50,623 nucleotides of DNA from Lusitaniella coriacea LEGE 07157 (GTDB lineage: Bacteria; Cyanobacteriota; Cyanobacteriia; Cyanobacteriales; Spirulinaceae). The notes beneath the pieces are model-generated. The model saw only the letters and a program-made list of their open reading frames with translations, ran no database searches and was not told the DNA's origin. Positions within the stretch are counted from its first letter, which is position 1, and the number at the start of each line of letters is the position of its first letter. The DNA is taken from NCBI RefSeq assembly GCF_015207425.1, contig NZ_JADEWZ010000039.1, forward strand, positions 1-50,623, given 5' to 3'. Below, piece by piece: positions 17,801-27,911 of this stretch. The translations under genes were made by a program, and so were the position numbers.

Positions 17801-18086
17801 GTTCCCGATCCTTTGGCAAATGACGTATGTTAACTATTCTTAACACTTTATCCAGGATAATGGGTTTTTCTCGTCACTGCACTGATACGCTCAGACGGAA
17901 TATATAGCTGTAGCCATAACGGTCAGGACAGTCTAAATTCACAGCATCTCTCTCCCCCAGCTCACCTTCAACGATGTCCTAATATTCCTGGCTATAGCCT
18001 ATTTCTTGGATCTTGAAGCACTTTTTTTATCATCGATTCGGACAGGACTTGCTTAAGTCACAGGAAAACACTGTTGAGGAATATTT
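17801..18086. repeat. Spacer with a ~100-bp inverted-end repeat (17901-18000)
   Basis: The stretch 17901-18000 starts with TATAGCTGTAGCCATAAC and GTCAGGACA. It ends with the inverse-like TGTCCTAATATTCCTGGCTATAGCC. Related sequence occurs at 24391-24433, at 46109-46170 (inverted), and partly at 16385-16410. No ORF is seen. It may be a small non-autonomous element. Confidence 0.55.
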
Positions 18087-19052
18087 CTAAGGATTAATTT
18101 TATTGAGTAAAATTCTTACCGCTTTCACAAGAGCATCCGGGCGATCTAGCCACACAAAATGACCGCTCTCCTTTGCTTCAATTTGCAGGAAATCTGTTGA
18201 TAGATTCTCTAATTCAATATGCATTTTTTCTCGCAACTGGTTGGCACTTTTCAAAGGAATAAAACGAGTCCAAAAATAAGGTCTAAAAAATGAACTCGCT
18301 TTAATGCTAACAATGGGAATTGCGCCCAAATTATTTGCAGCACTTACCTGATGTCCGCTGATTTCTAAATTTATCATTTCTTGACTCATTGTCATCCAGT
18401 GTTTAGAACGACAAAAAGAGTGTTTTACCCAATTAAGAGAATTCGGGGAAAAGTTTCGCAATTCTGGTTTGAGTCGCTCAAAGATACCGCAAATTCTCAG
18501 CAGCCGAATAATCCCAAGAATTGAGCCTAAAACAGACATCACAAACCCTGAGATAAAAAAGAGCTTTAGAGCTTTTAATGGAATGGGCATCTTTAGCATT
18601 TCTGTTTCGTGCAGCCCATCTGTGAGAACAATACCGGCAACTTTCTGAGGGAATAAATGAGCATACAATCGCACATTATAGCTGCCAAAGGAATTGCCAA
18701 TTAAGATGTAGGGCGGTTTGATTTGAGCTTGAGTGAGTAGTGCATCTAGTTCGCGGGCAATTTGTTCGCTGGTTCGAGAATGGGGGCTGCGATCGCTCCA
18801 TCCGTATCCCGCGCGATCGTAGATACAAACTTGCGATAGTTTTGCCAATTCTTCGATTAGAAAATAGCCTTCTACTCCCCCTAAACTATGGTCAAGAACA
18901 ATTGTTGGATTTCCTTTTCCTGCAATGCAAAGATGTAGCCGATATCCACCGATATCAATCAATTGACCGGGGAGGGTTTGTCGATTTTCTATTTGACACG
19001 CGATCGCGTGATAAAGTGTTGTCGCGATGAGGAGAATAACTTTAATCGACAT
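18087..19052 (-). CDS. Alpha/beta-fold hydrolase
   Basis: This 321-aa protein has an N-terminal hydrophobic segment (signal anchor). The core is of the alpha/beta-hydrolase type: oxyanion region 'IVLDHSLGG', 'VCIYDRAGYGWSD', nucleophile elbow 'LIGNSFGSYNVRLYA' (catalytic Ser in GNSFG), and a late 'ESGHFVWLDRPDAL' carrying the likely catalytic His. It resembles the membrane-anchored hydrolases seen in many bacteria. The substrate is unknown. The ATG at 19052 is used; a TTG one codon upstream is possible. It is divergent from alaS. Confidence 0.85.
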   Translation of the reverse strand: MSIKVILLIATTLYHAIACQIENRQTLPGQLIDIGGYRLHLCIAGKGNPTIVLDHSLGGVEGYFLIEELAKLSQVCIYDRAGYGWSDRSPHSRTSEQIARELDALLTQAQIKPPYILIGNSFGSYNVRLYAHLFPQKVAGIVLTDGLHETEMLKMPIPLKALKLFFISGFVMSVLGSILGIIRLLRICGIFERLKPELRNFSPNSLNWVKHSFCRSKHWMTMSQEMINLEISGHQVSAANNLGAIPIVSIKASSFFRPYFWTRFIPLKSANQLREKMHIELENLSTDFLQIEAKESGHFVWLDRPDALVKAVRILLNKINP

Positions 19053-19228
19053 CAATTTGCTTAAATCTCTTATTTCTACACTGCGTTATGTTGATACTTC
19101 TTTTTGGTCGCAATCCCCCTCCTCATTTAAACGCGCGATCGCGCGCATCCTGAAAACCCGGTCGAGACAGCGAATAAAATGTCACAATATTAAGCAATAC
19201 CACGGTTACGAGTTCCATCGAAAAATCC

Positions 19229-21874
19229 ATGACTTACTCCCCCAAGTTCCTTAGCGGTAGCGACATTCGGCAAAAATTCCTCAATTTTTACGCCCAACGG
19301 GAACATACCATCTTAGCCAGCGCCTCCCTCATTCCCGAAGATCCCACAGTACTGCTAACGATCGCGGGGATGTTACCCTTTAAACCGATCTTCCTCGGAC
19401 AAAAGCAAGCGCCAACCCCTCGCGCCACCACCTCACAAAAATGCATTCGCACCAACGACATCGAGAATGTGGGACGAACCGCGCGACACCAAACCTTTTT
19501 CGAGATGTTGGGGAATTTCAGCTTTGGGGACTATTTTAAAGAACAAGCCATAAAATGGGCGTGGGAACTCTCCACAGAAGTGTTTGGTTTGCCACCAGAA
19601 CGCATGGTTCCTAGCGTGTACGAAGAAGACGACGAAGCCTTTGCCATTTGGCGCGATAAAATTGGCGTTCCCGAACACCGCATTCAACGCATGGGGAAAG
19701 ACGATAACTTTTGGGTATCGGGTCCCACGGGTCCTTGTGGTCCTTGTTCGGAAATCTACTACGACTTTCATCCGGAAAGAGGGGACAAAAACATCGATCT
19801 CGAAGACGACTCGCGGTTTATCGAGTTCTACAATCTCGTCTTCATGCAGTACAACCGCGATATCGATGGGAACTTAACTCCCCTGCAAAGCCAGAACATC
19901 GATACCGGACTCGGACTCGAACGCATGGCGCAAATCCTGCAAAGCGTTCCCAACAACTACGAAACCGATCTCATTTTCCCGATGGTGGAAGCGGCGGCGG
20001 AACTTGCAGGAATTGAATACAAAAAAGCCGACGAAAAAACGAAAATTTCCCTAAAAGTCATTGGGGATCATATCCGTGCAGTAGTTCATTTAATTGCCGA
20101 TGGGGTCAGCACCTCCAACACCGGACGCGGCTACATCCTGCGTCGCCTGATTCGGCGCGTCGTGCGTCACGGACGCTTGGTGGGGATTGAAGGCGAATTT
20201 ACTACAAAAATTGCTGAAACAGCGATACAACTCTCCCAAGAAGCCTATCCCAACGTTCGGGAACGAGAGAAGGTGATTAAAGCCGAATTGCAACAAGAAG
20301 AATCTCGCTTCCTCAAAACCCTCGAACGCGGCGAGAAGTTGCTACAGGAGGTCATTGCCAAGGTTAAGCAGAAAAAACAAACGGAGATTGGCGGTAAAGA
20401 TGCGTTCAAACTCTACGACACCTACGGCTTCCCCCTCGAACTGACTCAAGAAATTGCAGAAGAAGAAGGCTTAACCGTCGATGTGGAAGGATTTAATGCA
20501 GCCATGCAGACGCAAATCGATACCTCCCAGGGCGCGCACGAAACCATTGACCTCACGGTACAGGAAAGCTTAGATCGCCTTGCGGAAAAAATCCATCCCA
20601 CCGAGTTCTTGGGATACACGGACTTGCAATCTCCTGCAATGGTTTCGGCGGTATTGGCGAACGGCAAAACCGTTGAGAATGCAGAAGCGGGGACGGAAGT
20701 CCAAGTCGTGTTGGATAAAACGCCGTTCTATGCAGAATCCGGGGGACAAATCGGCGATAAGGGATATCTCTGCGGCGATAATTTAGTAGTGCGCGTTGAA
20801 GACGTGCAAAAAGAGTCGGGAATTTTCATCCACTACGGACGCATCGAACGGGGTACATTACAGCTTGGCGATACCGTGACTGCACAGCTCGATCGCGCCT
20901 GTCGTCGTTGCCTGCAAGCCAATCATACCGCAACGCACCTCCTGCAAGCAGCACTGAGAAAATTGGTCGATGAGTCGATTTCTCAAGCGGGGTCTTTAGT
21001 GGCGTTCGACCGCTTGCGCTTCGATTTCAACCTCTCCCGTTCCCTAACCCCAGAAGAATTGCAACAGGTTGAAGAACAGGTGAATACCTGGGTTGCCGAA
21101 GCCCACGAAGCCGACGTGAATATTATGCCCTTAGAAGAAGCCAAAGCCAAGGGCGCGATCGCGATGTTTGGGGAAAAATACACCTCAGACGTTCGCGTCA
21201 TTGACTTTCCCGGCGTTTCAATGGAACTGTGCGGCGGAACCCACGTTCGCAACACCGCAGAAATCGGCGCGTTTAAAATCATCTCCGAATCCGGCATCTC
21301 CTCCGGCGTGCGTCGCATCGAAGCCGTTGCAGGGTCTTCGGTGTTGGATTACTTAAACGTTCGCGATAAAGTGGTTCGGGAACTGAGCGATCGCTTTAAA
21401 GTTCAACCCGAAGAAGTCACCGAACGAGTCGCCAAACTCCAAGCCGAACTCAAAGCAACGAACAAAGAACTCGACGAACTGAAAACCCAACTCGCCTTAG
21501 CGCAATCCAACCAACTTCTCGATTTAGCCGAATCCGTCGGTTCCTTCAAAGTCCTCGTCGCACAGATGGACGGTGCAGACCCCGACAGCCTTAAAACCGC
21601 CGCCGAACGCTTGCAACAAAAACTCGGCGAAAGTGCAGTCGTTTTGGGTTCGACTCCCGCAGAGGGGAAAGTTAGTCTCGTGGCAGCGTTCAGTCCCAAA
21701 GTCAACAAAGAGAAGAAACTCCTTGCAGGCAAATTCATCGGCACAATTGCCAAACGCTGCGGCGGCGGTGGCGGCGGACGACCCAACTTCGCGCAGGCAG
21801 GTGGACGCGATCCCAGTAAACTAGCTGAGGCGTTGGAGATAGCAAAACAGCAGTTAGTTGAAGGGTTGAAATAG
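19229..21874 (+). CDS. alaS: Alanyl-tRNA synthetase
   Basis: AlaS charges tRNA-Ala with alanine. The 881-aa length is normal. The class II catalytic core is at the N-terminus ('[19 protein letters not shown]', '[15 protein letters not shown]', '[14 protein letters not shown]'), followed by the editing domain with zinc ligands '[12 protein letters not shown]' and 'ELCGGTHV', a coiled-coil region, and the C-terminal C-Ala domain with '[16 protein letters not shown]'. The gene is complete, uses ATG at 19229 and ends at a clear terminator. Confidence 0.98.
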   Translation: MTYSPKFLSGSDIRQKFLNFYAQREHTILASASLIPEDPTVLLTIAGMLPFKPIFLGQKQAPTPRATTSQKCIRTNDIENVGRTARHQTFFEMLGNFSFGDYFKEQAIKWAWELSTEVFGLPPERMVPSVYEEDDEAFAIWRDKIGVPEHRIQRMGKDDNFWVSGPTGPCGPCSEIYYDFHPERGDKNIDLEDDSRFIEFYNLVFMQYNRDIDGNLTPLQSQNIDTGLGLERMAQILQSVPNNYETDLIFPMVEAAAELAGIEYKKADEKTKISLKVIGDHIRAVVHLIADGVSTSNTGRGYILRRLIRRVVRHGRLVGIEGEFTTKIAETAIQLSQEAYPNVREREKVIKAELQQEESRFLKTLERGEKLLQEVIAKVKQKKQTEIGGKDAFKLYDTYGFPLELTQEIAEEEGLTVDVEGFNAAMQTQIDTSQGAHETIDLTVQESLDRLAEKIHPTEFLGYTDLQSPAMVSAVLANGKTVENAEAGTEVQVVLDKTPFYAESGGQIGDKGYLCGDNLVVRVEDVQKESGIFIHYGRIERGTLQLGDTVTAQLDRACRRCLQANHTATHLLQAALRKLVDESISQAGSLVAFDRLRFDFNLSRSLTPEELQQVEEQVNTWVAEAHEADVNIMPLEEAKAKGAIAMFGEKYTSDVRVIDFPGVSMELCGGTHVRNTAEIGAFKIISESGISSGVRRIEAVAGSSVLDYLNVRDKVVRELSDRFKVQPEEVTERVAKLQAELKATNKELDELKTQLALAQSNQLLDLAESVGSFKVLVAQMDGADPDSLKTAAERLQQKLGESAVVLGSTPAEGKVSLVAAFSPKVNKEKKLLAGKFIGTIAKRCGGGGGGRPNFAQAGGRDPSKLAEALEIAKQQLVEGLK

Positions 21875-21880
21875 TTTGAA

Positions 21881-21918
21881 AGGGTGAGTGAAAACTCGCC
21901 CTTATTACTTGTTTTTTT
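21881..21918 (+). terminator. Rho-independent terminator of alaS
   Basis: A 9-bp stem AGGGTGAGT/ACTCGCCCT (one T-G pair) with GAAA loop at 21881-21902 is followed nine bases later by a T-run at 21912-21918. It begins seven bases after the alaS stop. Confidence 0.85.
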
Positions 21919-22070
21919 CTACCAGATGCAATATTGACTGCCCTTCTCCGTGTCTCCGTGTCCGCCCTAACTATGGCGATTTAAACGGACATCGTATCAC
22001 CGTATCTCCCATTCCCCGTGTCGGCCCTAACTCAGGGCATTCACCAGATTTTATATTAAATGTCGCCCCT

Positions 22071-24245
22071 TTAGCCCAGTCCCGCAGAATGCAACGCCAT
22101 TTCCTTGAAAATTTGCTGGGAACTTTGTACCCGATCCTCCGATTCCGGCATTCTCTGGACGTAAGTGCCATCAGACTGCAACTCCCACGCTTGACGATTA
22201 TCCGCGAGCATAATCCCCAAAATTTCTTGCAAATCCTTTCGCAATTCGGGATCGTCAATGGGAGTAACTGCTTCCACCCGGCGATCGAGATTGCGCGGCA
22301 TCCAATCCGCACTGCCAATATAAACTTCTTCCTCGCCATTATTGTGGAAGTAAAAAACACGCGAGTGTTCCAATAAACTACCCACAATACTAATAACGTG
22401 AATATTCTCGCTCAGTCCTTTAACGCCGGGACGCAGACAGCAAATGCCGCGAACGATCGAATCAATTTGCACGCCAGCTTGAGACGCTTCGTAAAGGGTG
22501 GCAATCATTTTAGGATCTACAAGAGAATTCATCTTCACCACAATCCGACCGCTGACACCATTCTTACAATGGTCGATTTCCCGACGAATTGCAGCAGTCA
22601 TGCGATCGCGCATATTCACCGGAGACACCAACAATTTACGATAAGAGCGCTGTCGCGAATATCCCGTCAAAAAATTGAACAAATCCGTTAAATCGGCTCC
22701 CAACTCCTCTCGACAGCTCAACAGCCCCACATCCGTGTATAAACGCGCGGTTTTAGGATTGTAATTCCCCGTCCCAATATGCACGTAGCGACGAATTTTC
22801 CGCTCCTCTTGGCGGACGACCAACACGATTTTTGTATGAGTCTTTAACCCCACCAAACCATAGACAACGTGAACGCCTGCCTGTTCTAATTTTCGCGCCC
22901 ATTGAATATTATTCTCTTCATCAAATCGGGCTTTCAACTCAACCAACGCAACCACTTGCTTGCCATTTTCCGCCGCACCAATCAAAGCTTTAACAATGGG
23001 CGAATCCCCAGAAGTTCGATATAGCGTCATTTTAATCGCTAACACCTTCGGATCGTGCGCTGCTTGGGTAATAAACTCCTGCACCGACGCGCGAAAAGAT
23101 TCGTAAGGGTGGTGAACCAACAAATCTCGCTCGCGAATCGTATCGAAAAAATTATTCCCCTCCTCAAAATCGAGCTTATCGTTCGCTTGCACCGCCTCCA
23201 TTATCCGATGCAATCGCGGCGGCACAATTGGAGTCCAGCTCGGTTCTTTTAAGTTTGATAGGGGCAATCCCATAAAGAACATTAAATCTTTTAATCCCAG
23301 TAAACCCTCAACCTCATAAACATCAACATCGGTGACATCTAAATCCAAACCTCGCATCAGCGTCGTTCTAACCGTTTCTGGCATAGAGTTCTGGATTTCT
23401 AACCGAACGACCGATCCCCCAATTCGCCGCTTTTGCAACTCTTGCTCGATCGCGAGCAACAAATCGTCCGCCTCATCTTCTTCTACGGAAAGATCCGCGT
23501 TGCGAGTAACGCGGAAGGGATAGCATTCCTGGACGTTCATTCCAGGAAAGAGAGATTCAAGATTGTGAGCGATCGTCTGTTCTAAGGGAATGCCAACCCA
23601 AACAGGCTTTTTGTCTCCCGTTTTCTGGGAGCATAACTCCTTCGGTAAAGCGATAAAACGGGCTAAAACTTTGGGAACTTTAATGCGAGCAAATAATTCT
23701 TCCCCCGTTTCAGGATCTTTGACCAAAACTGCTAAATTCAGACTGAGATTTGAGATATAGGGAAAAGGATGACTGGGATCGACCGCTAACGGCGTGAGAA
23801 CGGGAAAAATATGAGTTTCAAAAAATTCTTTTAGATATTTGCGCTGTTTGCTATTGCAGTCTACGTAATTGTTCAAATGAACCCCATGCTCGGCTAAAGC
23901 CGGTCTTAAGGTATGTTCAAAACACTGGTCTTGTTGCTCGACTAAGGGGAGGAGACGATCGCGGATTCCTTGGAGTTGCTCTTCTGGCGTGCGTCCGTCG
24001 GGGGTCAGCTTTCTTACCCCTGCTTCAACTTGCTTCTTGAGAACCGCAACCCGCACCATGAAAAATTCATCTAAATTTGAGCTAAAAATGGCAAGAAATT
24101 TGAGGCGGTCGAGTAAAAGCGTGCGAGTATCGAGTCCTTCGTGTAAAACACGAGCGTTAAACTCCAACCAACTCAACTCTCGGTTGAAATAGTATTGCGG
24201 ATCGCTGAGGTTAATTTGGGGTTTGCTGGCTTTTGCTTTAGGCAT
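22071..24245 (-). CDS. ppk1: Polyphosphate kinase 1
   Basis: PPK1 reversibly polymerises the gamma-phosphate of ATP into polyphosphate, the storage polymer of cyanobacteria. The 724-aa protein has the N domain ('YFNRELSWLEFNARVL'), the head domain, and the two C-terminal PLD-like domains. The autophosphorylated histidine lies in 'VHIGTGNYNPKTARLYTD'; 'IVRGICCLRPGVKGLSENI' and 'SADWMPRNLDRRVE' are also diagnostic. It is a single-gene unit, tail-to-tail with alaS. Confidence 0.97.
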   Translation of the reverse strand: MPKAKASKPQINLSDPQYYFNRELSWLEFNARVLHEGLDTRTLLLDRLKFLAIFSSNLDEFFMVRVAVLKKQVEAGVRKLTPDGRTPEEQLQGIRDRLLPLVEQQDQCFEHTLRPALAEHGVHLNNYVDCNSKQRKYLKEFFETHIFPVLTPLAVDPSHPFPYISNLSLNLAVLVKDPETGEELFARIKVPKVLARFIALPKELCSQKTGDKKPVWVGIPLEQTIAHNLESLFPGMNVQECYPFRVTRNADLSVEEDEADDLLLAIEQELQKRRIGGSVVRLEIQNSMPETVRTTLMRGLDLDVTDVDVYEVEGLLGLKDLMFFMGLPLSNLKEPSWTPIVPPRLHRIMEAVQANDKLDFEEGNNFFDTIRERDLLVHHPYESFRASVQEFITQAAHDPKVLAIKMTLYRTSGDSPIVKALIGAAENGKQVVALVELKARFDEENNIQWARKLEQAGVHVVYGLVGLKTHTKIVLVVRQEERKIRRYVHIGTGNYNPKTARLYTDVGLLSCREELGADLTDLFNFLTGYSRQRSYRKLLVSPVNMRDRMTAAIRREIDHCKNGVSGRIVVKMNSLVDPKMIATLYEASQAGVQIDSIVRGICCLRPGVKGLSENIHVISIVGSLLEHSRVFYFHNNGEEEVYIGSADWMPRNLDRRVEAVTPIDDPELRKDLQEILGIMLADNRQAWELQSDGTYVQRMPESEDRVQSSQQIFKEMALHSAGLG

Positions 24246-24539
24246 CGTGATTGTGTGTGGGAAGATGGGTCGCGCGCGACTTTTTCAGAAGCAGTTGGGA
24301 ATCGCCACTATTATATAGCACTCAGCCATCAGCCAAAACCTTGCTATTTCTAGCTTTTAGCTCTGCACCATGTCCTAAGCTCAATGCGGCTATAGCTGTA
24401 GCCATAACAATTAGGACAGTCCAAATTCACAGCTTCCCCAGCTTCCCCTCTCGCCGCCAATGGATGACCAGAGCCGAAGCGATCCTGTATGCTATTTAGT
24501 TGCTCCCCCCAACCGAATTAACTAACTGCGCGCAAAACA
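24246..24539. repeat. Spacer with copy of the TATAGCTGTAGCC repeat
   Basis: 24391-24433 matches the left end of the repeat at 17901-18000 (TATAGCTGTAGCCATAAC, then AGGACAGTC and AAATTCACAGC). A TGTCCTAAGC string precedes it at 24371-24380. No gene is seen. Confidence 0.55.
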
Positions 24540-24842
24540 ATGCAACTCACTCCCCAAGAGAAAGACAAATTACTCATTTTCACAGCAGCACTGTTGGCAG
24601 AACGGCGTAAAGCTAAAGGGATCAAACTCAACTATCCCGAAGCCATTGCCTATATTTCCGCTGCAATTTTGGAAGGGGCAAGGGAAGGGCGAACGGTGGC
24701 AGAATTGATGAGTGACGGGACGACGTTATTGGGACGAGATGATGTGATGGACGGCATTCCTGAGATGATTGAGGAGGTGCAAGTCGAAGCAACATTTCCC
24801 GATGGAACGAAGTTAGTGACCGTTCACGACCCGATTCGGTAG
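24540..24842 (+). CDS. ureA: Urease gamma subunit
   Basis: UreA is the small structural subunit of nickel urease, which hydrolyses urea to ammonia and CO2. The 100-aa product fits the family end to end: '[27 protein letters not shown]', '[28 protein letters not shown]', and the C-terminal '[21 protein letters not shown]'. ureB, ureC and accessory genes are not in the window; urease genes are often scattered in cyanobacteria, so this is not in itself a sign of decay. No good Shine-Dalgarno precedes the ATG. Confidence 0.96.
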   Translation: MQLTPQEKDKLLIFTAALLAERRKAKGIKLNYPEAIAYISAAILEGAREGRTVAELMSDGTTLLGRDDVMDGIPEMIEEVQVEATFPDGTKLVTVHDPIR

Positions 24843-24888
24843 TTTTTGGTCAATTTTACGAGCTGACGACTGATAGCTCCTGGGGAAC

Positions 24889-24905
24889 GGCGAGGTTTCC
24901 TCGCC
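24889..24905. terminator. Hairpin between convergent ureA and Trp-rich gene
   Basis: A 7-bp perfect stem GGCGAGG/CCTCGCC with a TTT loop lies in the short convergent spacer. It has no T-run, so a terminator role is only suggested by position. Confidence 0.4.
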
Positions 24906-24937
24906 ATATCCATCGCGTAAGAAGCCAAACGCTCAAA

Positions 24938-25210
24938 TTATTCCCAAGCGATTAAATCCTCTTCGGTATCTGGGGGGGCGTTCATTTCTTGGAGTGTTTT
25001 CCAACCCGCTTGCCAAAGCGTGTCATCTTTGAATTGCTTGGCGTTGATCCAAAAGCGCACGTTGGGGTCGCAGGAGGCGACAATTTCTGCGAAAACCCAT
25101 TTCCCTTCGTTTTTGCGATTAACCACTTGAAAGTGCCGCCAGCCAAAGGTTTTCTGTAACGCTGTCCATTTGGAACCGAGGAGATGGGGAAATTTTTGCT
25201 TTTTAGACAT
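24938..25210 (-). CDS. Tryptophan-rich protein, TIGR02450 family
   Basis: This 90-aa soluble protein is rich in Trp and Lys. The conserved opening 'KFPHLLGSKWTALQKTFGWRHFQV' and the central 'ANRKNEGKWVFAEIVASCD'-like block identify the TIGR02450 family of small Trp-rich proteins found in cyanobacteria and marine bacteria. The function is unknown. The ATG at 25210 is preferred because the family usually starts there; an ATG at 25225 would add five residues. It lies 33 bp upstream of the rhomboid stop on the same strand, so the two may be co-transcribed (rhomboid first is excluded by orientation: the rhomboid gene is downstream). Confidence 0.85.
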   Translation of the reverse strand: MSKKQKFPHLLGSKWTALQKTFGWRHFQVVNRKNEGKWVFAEIVASCDPNVRFWINAKQFKDDTLWQAGWKTLQEMNAPPDTEEDLIAWE

Positions 25211-25243
25211 TATGGGAAAATTCAATCGCGGGCGGCAAAATGC

Positions 25244-25870
25244 CTAAAGGTTTAATTGGTCTTTAAATTTATCAATTTCTCGTTGAAAGCGTCGGTTATG
25301 CCCGATAAACCGAGCCGCAACGACTCCTCCAATTAAACCAAACAAGTGACCCTGCCAGGAAATTCTAGGATCTGTCGGCAATACGCCCCAAATGATTCCA
25401 CCATACAGGAACAGGACAACCAGGGAGAGCAAAATTGAGGCGAAGTTGCGTTCGTAGTAACCCCGCAGCAGAAGGAAACCAAAATAACCGTAAATCAGAC
25501 CGCTTGCACCGATATGATACGAAGGACTACCCGTAAGCCACGTTCCCAATCCCCCAACGACTGCTGCAATTGCCGTCACGGTGAAAAAATCGCTGGTTTT
25601 CTGGAGCATGACAAGCCATCCCAGAATGGCGAAAGGGATGGTATTGGCGATTAAGTGTCCCCACCCGCCGTGGAGAAATGGGGCAAAAAGAATACCGCGC
25701 AATCCCAGAACAGTTCGAGGTAAAATACCAAACTGGTCGAGGCTACCTGCACCTACGAAGATAGCTTGGTCGAGAATTTCAACAATCCAAAAAATTGCGA
25801 TAAAAGTCCCTAGAATAATGGCGTGGGATTGGAGTTCGTTGGCGATTGATTTTTCCTCTGGGTTACTCAT
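25244..25870 (-). CDS. Rhomboid family intramembrane serine protease
   Basis: This 208-aa protein has about six membrane helices and cleaves substrate proteins within the membrane. Catalytic Ser123 lies in 'GASG' (121-124) and catalytic His175 in 'WQGHLFGLIGG'. The family 'HGGWGHLIAN' box is at 68-77. The frame extends upstream to 26011, but that part is translated repeat DNA; the ATG at 25870 begins a normal cytoplasmic N-terminus. Substrates are unknown. Confidence 0.93.
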   Translation of the reverse strand: MSNPEEKSIANELQSHAIILGTFIAIFWIVEILDQAIFVGAGSLDQFGILPRTVLGLRGILFAPFLHGGWGHLIANTIPFAILGWLVMLQKTSDFFTVTAIAAVVGGLGTWLTGSPSYHIGASGLIYGYFGFLLLRGYYERNFASILLSLVVLFLYGGIIWGVLPTDPRISWQGHLFGLIGGVVAARFIGHNRRFQREIDKFKDQLNL

Positions 25871-26314
25871 GAATCTTGGGGATGAGGAGTAGAGTTGTCT
25901 ATTTCTAAGGTAACAAGTTTCGCGAAGACCGTCTTTAAGCGGTAGGCACTCAGCGTATGAGATTGACGGGGAGAGGTCGGAACGCCTCTGAGGTTCCCTC
26001 AGAGGACGCAAGCCGACCTAGGGGAGAGAAGAAGCAGGGGAAGCAGGGGAAGCAGGGGGAGATGAGATGAAACGGAGACACGGCACTTCGACACGCTCAG
26101 TGACCGGGAGACACGGAGATTGGGAGATGGGGGACGCGGCACTTCGACACGCTCAGTGACCGGGGGACGCGGTGAGAGATTAACGATTTGATAAACTCTA
26201 TTCCCTATTCCCTATTCCCTTTTGCTATCGCGCAAAGTTCCATATCCCAAAGGTCAACGCTATAGGAATAGCCAGTTTTTTGCTGACACCTGAAGGCTGA
26301 ATGCTCGCCACCAT
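25871..26314. repeat. Repeat-rich spacer (hairpins and tandem short units)
   Basis: A long inverted repeat CCTCTGAGG/CCCTCAGAGG lies at about 25984-26007. Tandem 'GAAGCAGGG' units follow at about 26031-26060. An identical 28-bp block containing CACTTCGACACGCTCAGTG occurs at 26081-26108 and 26137-26164; its core is an imperfect palindrome. 'TTCCCTA' heptamers lie at about 26200-26220. No gene is seen. Confidence 0.7.
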
Positions 26315-27688
26315 TTATTCATTCATTGTCTTATAGGTGGCAACCGCAGAGGGCGAAATGCGATTTAAATAGCGAAAAATCCAATATTTTAATACCGTAT
26401 CTAAAATAACAGGAAAGGTTGCAATGAAGAGGAAGTTGAAGTCGCGGCTTTCGGGCAAACCAAAATGCCGAGAAATTCCTTCTAAAACGATTTCCCATCC
26501 GTGTGGAGAGTGAAATCCGACAAACATATCTGTGAATAGAATAATCAAGAATGATTTTGCGGAATCGCTCAACCCGTAAACCAGTTCGTCAATAAAAGAT
26601 TTGAGAATTAGAATATCTCGTTTGCTGATTAAAATAACCCATGTAAACGCAATAATCGAACAAATATCCGCAAAAATATTAGCCACTGAACTGGAACCGC
26701 GATGTCGATAATTTTCGGCAATTTCTAAGGCTTTTTCTTTGACTTGCTCTTCGATCGCGCGATCGGATTGTTTGGGTACTAAGCCCAGTAACTGCTTGAA
26801 TTCCAACGCCCGTTCAAATTGATGCAATTCTTCCATTGCTTCTTCTTGCATATCCTCATTCAAGAAGACAACTTCAATATTCGGATCGAATAAACTGCGA
26901 TCGACAATCGGATTAATCAGAAAATTCTTGGTAATTTGATGGGTTAAAAGAGGAACAATAATCAGAACCAGAAGAAATCGAATAGAAATCGCGGTACGAT
27001 TGCGAGACTGTCGAAATTTTTCAATTGCAGCAGCCTCCGATCCCCCAACATTGGGATCGACATCTCGCTGAATTCGCCTTAAGGTTCTCAGGAGAGAACG
27101 CGGTAAAACGCCTGCTTTATCTGTGATTGTGGGAAGCGTTTCTTCTTTATTTTCCGATTCTGGATTTAAGGCGCGCTCTGACTCGGTTTTCCTCAATTTC
27201 CTCGAAGATTTTTCAATTGTTTGTGCGACTGGATTTTGATTTTCTGGGGGAATTTCAACTAAGGACAATGAGGTTTTATCGACTTTTTGCCGTTTTGATC
27301 TTTTTTTGTATTTTGATAAAACTTCATCAATGAAATTCAATTTCTCAATGGTAATTGCCGCCCTCTCTCTCAAGTCGGAACTATAACTCGATAGCTCTGC
27401 TTCTAAATAGTCACTTTGAGGTTCTGGCTTCCCAATAAAAGAGCGCGTTGCATTGAATTCTGCTAAACCGCGCTTGGCAATCTTTAAGTTGTTTTTAACT
27501 TCTGTTTGACAATATCCCCAAACATTCTCGCCGTATTCGTTGGCTTGGATACAAACTTTTTGACCCGAAAAATATTCATCTTCAATAGCTTTAATGGTGA
27601 GTGCCGCTCGATAGGCACGTTCTAAAGCGCGATCGGGGGTGTCTGTTAACCAACACTTGACCGTATTGAAAAGGTTGTTAAGTTTCAT
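26315..27688 (-). CDS. pcxA: Proton extrusion protein PcxA (CemA/CotA family)
   Basis: PcxA is the cyanobacterial relative of chloroplast CemA; in Synechocystis it is needed for light-driven Na+-dependent proton release and affects inorganic-carbon uptake. The 457-aa length fits the long cyanobacterial form. A hydrophilic N-terminal half begins 'YRAALTIKAIEDEYFSG'; the CemA domain fills the C-terminal half, with hydrophobic helices ('FLLVLIIVPLLTHQITKNF', 'IIAFTWVILI', 'FLIILFTDMFVGFHSPHGWE') and the conserved 'FHSPHGWE'. The gene is complete, with ATG at 27688, and is divergent from the helicase-like gene. Confidence 0.94.
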   Translation of the reverse strand: MKLNNLFNTVKCWLTDTPDRALERAYRAALTIKAIEDEYFSGQKVCIQANEYGENVWGYCQTEVKNNLKIAKRGLAEFNATRSFIGKPEPQSDYLEAELSSYSSDLRERAAITIEKLNFIDEVLSKYKKRSKRQKVDKTSLSLVEIPPENQNPVAQTIEKSSRKLRKTESERALNPESENKEETLPTITDKAGVLPRSLLRTLRRIQRDVDPNVGGSEAAAIEKFRQSRNRTAISIRFLLVLIIVPLLTHQITKNFLINPIVDRSLFDPNIEVVFLNEDMQEEAMEELHQFERALEFKQLLGLVPKQSDRAIEEQVKEKALEIAENYRHRGSSSVANIFADICSIIAFTWVILISKRDILILKSFIDELVYGLSDSAKSFLIILFTDMFVGFHSPHGWEIVLEGISRHFGLPESRDFNFLFIATFPVILDTVLKYWIFRYLNRISPSAVATYKTMNE

Positions 27689-27845
27689 CTGATGGAGGGG
27701 CGATAGCAGTTTTTTCTAAGTATTTGACAGGAAAAAAATGGGAATTTGAACGAACGAAAGGGAGGAGATTAAATTAACAACTCGCCCTTTTCTTCTTCCT
27801 ATTTCTTTGCCCTGACAAAAGACTTTGATTTTGTAGGAGAAACTG

Positions 27846-27899
27846 ATGATGTCAACGAGCAATTTCTTGAGTTGTGTATGTGGTATAATAGCAAATTAA
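27846..27899 (+). other. Possible 17-aa leader ORF with strong ribosome site
   Basis: TAGGAG stands seven bases before ATGATG, opening a 17-codon frame that ends TAA at 27897-27899. It is in the same frame as the downstream TTG start at 27912 and overlaps the predicted -10 element, so a transcript from that promoter could not translate it. It may be a leader read from an upstream promoter, a relic of an earlier start, or chance. Confidence 0.25.
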
Positions 27900-27904
27900 T
27901 TTGC
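27881..27904 (+). promoter_or_regulatory. Extended -10 promoter plus 14-bp palindrome
   Basis: TGGTATAAT at 27881-27889 is a perfect extended -10 element. GCAAATTAATTTGC at 27891-27904 is a perfect 14-bp palindrome located where transcription should start, eight bases before the TTG start codon, which is a classic operator position. Confidence 0.5.
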
Positions 27905-27911
27905 AAAAAAG

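Noticed and set aside
21888-22376. 162-aa plus-strand ORF over the ppk1 3' end
   Set aside because: Mostly antisense to ppk1 and begins in the alaS terminator.
24251-24499. 82-aa ORF upstream of ureA
   Set aside because: Built from the TATAGCTGTAGCC repeat and low-complexity sequence.
25871-26011. N-terminal extension of the rhomboid protease
   Set aside because: The 47 extra residues are translated from a hairpin repeat; the normal start is at 25870.
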